Part shown: positions 60,849-64,000 of the stretch, in pieces
How the letters are laid out: the number at the start of each line of letters is the position of its first letter
Position numbering within the stretch: position 1 is the stretch's first letter
NCBI RefSeq assembly: GCF_002211785.1
Contig: NZ_CP022132.1
Coordinates: forward strand, 930,001 to 994,000
Reading direction: 5' to 3'
From: Francisella halioticida
Lineage (GTDB): Bacteria; Pseudomonadota; Gammaproteobacteria; Francisellales; Francisellaceae
Length of the DNA stretch: 64,000 nucleotides
Notes under the pieces: model-generated
Told to the model about the DNA's origin: nothing
Databases searched by the model: none
Seen by the model: only the letters and a program-made list of their open reading frames with translations
Translations under genes and position numbers: made by a program

Positions 60849-61031
60849 TTACTGGTACTGCGTTTTATAATCTATCTTTATTTCTTTCTGAGGGTTTGAC
60901 ATGGCTTTGGATATCCAACTGCAAATGGTTTTATATTTAACCCCTAAATTATCTGCTATTTCTCGTCTATTTGCATCTGGTTGTAAACATAATTTAACAG
61001 CTTCATCTTTAAACTCTTTTGTATATCTCAT
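60849..61031 (-). CDS. IS-B OrfA, shortened
   Basis: A 60-residue protein, MRYTKEFKDEAVKLCLQPDA, then NRREIADNLGVKYKTICSWISKAM, is the helix-turn-helix part of an IS3-type OrfA. It ends at KTQYQ with a stop. Typical OrfA proteins are 90-100 residues with a leucine-zipper tail, so this one is probably truncated. Confidence 0.75.
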   Translation of the reverse strand: MRYTKEFKDEAVKLCLQPDANRREIADNLGVKYKTICSWISKAMSNPQKEIKIDYKTQYQ

Positions 61032-61121
61032 CTTGTCTCCTTTTCTTAATACCTAAGTGTCCCAAATAGGAGGGTATGATCAGTTTGTTTAGGTTGAATA
61101 TTGACTAAATAATTATTAGAA

Positions 61122-62522
61122 CTAGTTTAAGCTAAGCTTTTCCAGTAATTCTTTCTCTAAGTTATGAGCTTGAGATTTTTGAGATTCTTTTAATGAGTTG
61201 ATTAGTATTGAAAAGACGTACCAATTATTATCTTTTATTAAGTATCCAGATAGTGCTATAGCTGTAGTTTGTGTTCCTGTTTTTGCAAAAACTTTGCCTT
61301 TAAGTTTATCACCTTTAAAGTTCTTTAGTGTGCCGATTTTACCATATATTGGAAGCATGTTTTTAAATAGTTTATAATTTTTATTTAAAGTCATTTTATA
61401 AAGTAAATTTACAAGAAAACTAGGACTTAGTAAGTCGTTTTCTGATATACCAGCACCATCTTCTAGCTGTATACTATCTACGTTTAGTTTTAGTTTATTT
61501 TTTAATATTTCAAGAGCAGCATTTTTTCCTGATGTAATACTACCAGCACCATTATAATAATAACCTATAGTTCTTAGTATTGATTGAGCATATAAATTAT
61601 CTGAGACAACTAACATGTGTTTTAATAATACTGCTAATTTAGCAGAATTATGTTTATTTAATAAAATTACATTATTTGGAAGTTTTTTGATAATAGTTAT
61701 GTTGTTGTTAGCAGTGTCTATTCTGAGCTTAGAGAGTTGCTGCAGCACAGCTTTTTTCATCACTAGTTCTGGATTTTGAATTGCAAAATCAAAGGTGTAA
61801 TTATTTTCAGGTAAACATCCTGAAAGAACTAGCTTATCATACTGATAATATCCATTAAATTGACATATTTTTAGTTGCTGTTTATTAGCTGTAAAAAGCT
61901 CATTTTTGAAATTTAAGGGTTCTCCAGATAGCTGTGTAACTTCAAAAAAATGCTTTTTAGGTATGAATTTTAAAGTTATAGAGTTTTCATTAAGATTATA
62001 TATTGAGCTTGGTGCACCATAAGAAAATACTGAACTAGATTGACTTTCATTTATTGAGGTATCACGACCTACAAAAAAACTATTAACAAAATATATATGA
62101 TTAATTTTAGTTACCTTAGTAGTTTTTAAAGCTTTTATCAGCTTTTGTAAATCTTGAATAGTAAAACTAGGATCGCCAGAAAAAACTATATATAGATTAT
62201 TTATAGTATGGTTTTGGGATTTATCATAATAAAGTTTAGTTTGGTATCTAAAATCTTTATCTAAAAATAGTAAAGCCGCAGTTGCTGTTACAAGTTTGGT
62301 ATTACTTGCTGGGATAAAGTTTTTATCAGCATTCTTAGCGTATATGGTTTTGCCATCACTTAAATTTATAATTTTAACACCGATTAAAGCAGAATTAAGA
62401 TGATTGATTTTTATTGCTTTATTAAAGGCACTATTTATTTCTGAAGAACTTAAAGAGTATGATCTCGATGAGATAGTAATTATAAAAATTATTAGCAGCT
62501 TTAATATGTTATTGAAAATCAT
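61122..62522 (-). CDS. dacB: D-alanyl-D-alanine carboxypeptidase/endopeptidase DacB (PBP4-like, S13)
   Basis: Periplasmic low-molecular-weight penicillin-binding protein that trims or cleaves peptidoglycan peptides. The ATG at 62522 gives MIFNNILKLLIIFIITISSRSYS, a signal peptide, and a 466-residue protein. The three active-site motifs are present: SNTK at residues 73-76 (PASNTKLVTA), SDN in VVSDNLYAQSIL and KTG in FAKTGTQTTAIALSGYL. The size fits PBP4 with its inserted domains. A TTG at 62564 would overlap the upstream transporter and is less likely. Confidence 0.93.
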   Translation of the reverse strand: MIFNNILKLLIIFIITISSRSYSLSSSEINSAFNKAIKINHLNSALIGVKIINLSDGKTIYAKNADKNFIPASNTKLVTATAALLFLDKDFRYQTKLYYDKSQNHTINNLYIVFSGDPSFTIQDLQKLIKALKTTKVTKINHIYFVNSFFVGRDTSINESQSSSVFSYGAPSSIYNLNENSITLKFIPKKHFFEVTQLSGEPLNFKNELFTANKQQLKICQFNGYYQYDKLVLSGCLPENNYTFDFAIQNPELVMKKAVLQQLSKLRIDTANNNITIIKKLPNNVILLNKHNSAKLAVLLKHMLVVSDNLYAQSILRTIGYYYNGAGSITSGKNAALEILKNKLKLNVDSIQLEDGAGISENDLLSPSFLVNLLYKMTLNKNYKLFKNMLPIYGKIGTLKNFKGDKLKGKVFAKTGTQTTAIALSGYLIKDNNWYVFSILINSLKESQKSQAHNLEKELLEKLSLN

Positions 62523-62535
62523 TAGTTTTATAAGT

Positions 62536-63852
62536 TTAGCCTGTAGAATTTTTATTATAACCAAGATTCCAACATATTGCTAAAAGAACTATAGCAATAA
62601 CACAAGCACTTAATAAAAAGACAAATACAGCATTCCAACCTAAAAATGTAGCAATAACGCCAATTACCGCTTGAGCACCAACAGTACCTAAGAAATAACC
62701 AAATAACCCTGTAAATCCAGCAGCTGTCCCACCTGCTTTTTTAGGTACAAGGTCTAATGCTAGTATTCCAATTAAGGCGACCGGACCATATATTAATATT
62801 CCCATTGCAGATAATGATGCCCAAAGAATAACAGGAGTACTACTATACCAATATACAAGTAATGCACAAATAAATAAGATCATACAGATTACACTCATTG
62901 GTGCTCTACGACTACCAAAAAATCTATCAGTTAGCCAACCAATTATTATAGTTCCTGGAATTGCAGGTAGCTCAAACATGGCATAAGCTATGAGTCCATC
63001 AGATGTTGATAGATGCTTTACATGAACCAGGTAATACGGAGCCCAACTTCCAAGACCATATCTAGCACAGTATACAAAAGCATTTGCAGTTGCAATTAAC
63101 CAAACCCATTTATTATTTAGAACATATTTAAAGAATATTTCTTTGGCTAAAAATTCTTTTTCATGATGCTCTTCGGCCGTAGTATACCCTTTGTAGACTT
63201 CTATAGCAGGTAAACCTAAAGATTGTGGGGTATCAGCTCCAAAGATTAATATTAGAATTCCTATCGATATACATAATGCACCTGCAACATAAAAAAGCCC
63301 ATGCCAGTCACCATTAAATAAAAATAATCCAATAGGAACTACAACAATTGCTAAGCATCCAGCACCTACATTATGAGCAGTATTCCAAATCCCCATTTTT
63401 GTACCACGTTCATTAGCACAAAACCAATGAGTCATAATACGCGCACAAGCTGGCCAGCCCATACCTTGAGCCCATCCATTTAGGAACATTGCTATAAACA
63501 TAGCAAGTACGCCTAAAGAAAGAAAGCTAGGTAATAGTAAATTAATAAAACCTGTAATAAATAGTCCAATAGCTAAGAATACTTTAGCATTACTCCTATC
63601 TGAGATATTACCCATGAGAAACTTACTGATACCATAAGCAATACCTAAACCAGCGCCTATAAATCCTAATTCATCGGGAGATAATGTGGTTATGTATTGT
63701 TTAGATACATCAAAACTACTCCTACCAAAGTAGTAAGTAAAATAGCCAATATAGGCAACCAGAAACATTCTTAGTCGCCAGTGGGGGTATGATTTTTGTA
63801 TTTGCTCTTTAGCTAGTAAAGGTAAAGCTTTTGCAGGTTTTAAGAAGTCCAT
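62536..63852 (-). CDS. OPA-family MFS antiporter (glycerol-3-phosphate or hexose-phosphate type)
   Basis: 438 residues with twelve membrane segments. Features of the organophosphate:phosphate antiporter family: N-terminal YFTYYFGRSSFDVSKQYI with the key Arg after segment 1, GISKFLMGNISDRSNAKVFL, NGWAQGMGWPACARIMTHWF, and NERGTKMGIWNTAHNVGAGC. The closest pattern is GlpT, but UhpT-like substrates cannot be excluded. Imported organophosphates would be exchanged for phosphate. The stop lies just downstream of the dacB TTG and upstream of its preferred ATG. Confidence 0.88.
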   Translation of the reverse strand: MDFLKPAKALPLLAKEQIQKSYPHWRLRMFLVAYIGYFTYYFGRSSFDVSKQYITTLSPDELGFIGAGLGIAYGISKFLMGNISDRSNAKVFLAIGLFITGFINLLLPSFLSLGVLAMFIAMFLNGWAQGMGWPACARIMTHWFCANERGTKMGIWNTAHNVGAGCLAIVVVPIGLFLFNGDWHGLFYVAGALCISIGILILIFGADTPQSLGLPAIEVYKGYTTAEEHHEKEFLAKEIFFKYVLNNKWVWLIATANAFVYCARYGLGSWAPYYLVHVKHLSTSDGLIAYAMFELPAIPGTIIIGWLTDRFFGSRRAPMSVICMILFICALLVYWYSSTPVILWASLSAMGILIYGPVALIGILALDLVPKKAGGTAAGFTGLFGYFLGTVGAQAVIGVIATFLGWNAVFVFLLSACVIAIVLLAICWNLGYNKNSTG

Positions 63853-64000
63853 GTTTTGGAGTCATAATTACTAATTAAGTATTAAAATAGTTTAGTTTAA
63901 CTTTGAGTATTGATCAATAGAAACTTATTGTCTAGAATAAAAAGTTTTAGAGTAATCTATCTTAGATATTTTTAGGAAAAGGTATATTTGGATAAGCTGG

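Larger units (their letters stand above)
59883..61082 (-). mobile_element. IS-B, IS3-family element (1200 bp), nearly full length but broken
   Basis: Imperfect inverted repeats of about 28 bp begin TGATC at both ends (TGATCATACCC on the orfA side, TGATCTACCCC on the orfB side). GTT at 59880-59882 and 61083-61085 is a 3-bp target duplication. It contains an IS150-type orfA start and orfB. A remnant of the same element lies at 3165-3843. Confidence 0.88.

Overview
The window is AT-rich chromosomal DNA of a gammaproteobacterium. Gene content and synteny (ygfB-ubiH-ubiI, pepA divergent from lptF-lptG, leuS-lptE), the very low GC and the IS3-type insertion load fit the genus Francisella. The number of broken genes suggests a host-restricted lineage of the F. 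philomiragia/F. noatunensis type. This assignment is an inference from content; no rRNA is present to confirm it.

Layout. 1-7.5 kb: 3' end of ligA, a YiiX-like cysteine peptidase, a nested pair of insertion sequences (IS-A inside a remnant of IS-B), a secreted alkaline-phosphatase-superfamily enzyme and an MFS porter. 7.5-14 kb: frameshifted dctA, cdd, miaE, a decayed C45-type Ntn-hydrolase gene split by IS-C, a TRIC-like channel and a LysR/membrane-protein fusion remnant. 14-22.5 kb: housekeeping block rsmD, two M16 peptidases, lptG and lptF (minus strand), then pepA and guaB (plus strand). 22.7-30.4 kb: broken IS-A copy 2, broken EamA exporter, a structured intergenic region, ygfB-ubiH-ubiI, a PAP2 acid phosphatase and IS-A copy 3. 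30.5-36.3 kb: queA, Cof phosphatase, TSUP exporter, the queuosine-precursor transporter yhhQ with a preQ1-I riboswitch, gloA, an unknown protein and IS-A copy 4. 36.3-45.4 kb: truncated cls, deleted ProP-like MFS gene, mrp, dcd, an NlpC/P60 protein, a YbdG-type MscS channel, lptE and leuS. 45.7-54.4 kb: an inositol/glucuronate catabolic operon. 54.4-64 kb: IS-A copy 5, a 34-residue lipoprotein, katG, a broken add-like gene, IS-B, dacB and an OPA-family antiporter.

How the genes work together. The clearest system is the minus-strand run GH31, uxuB, uxuA, kdgK, kdgA, uxaC, sugar porter, MIOX. It encodes import of a polyol such as myo-inositol, oxygenase cleavage to D-glucuronate, and the full glucuronate route to pyruvate and glyceraldehyde-3-phosphate. 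Its 5' gene is truncated by IS-A copy 5 and frameshifted, so the original promoter is gone. A second link is queA (queuosine synthesis) close to yhhQ, which carries its own preQ1 sensor.

Mobile DNA shapes the window. I find five copies of one IS3-family element (IS-A: four of 1312 bp, one of 1301 bp), two of a second (IS-B, one a remnant) and one of a third (IS-C). IS-A copies 3 and 4 are inverted around a 4.5-kb segment and share a 55-bp piece of cls at their outer flanks, which points to recombination. At least eight chromosomal genes are broken: dctA, the C45 hydrolase, a LysR/membrane pair, EamA, cls, the ProP-like gene, GH31 and add. I recognised no tRNA, rRNA or CRISPR array.
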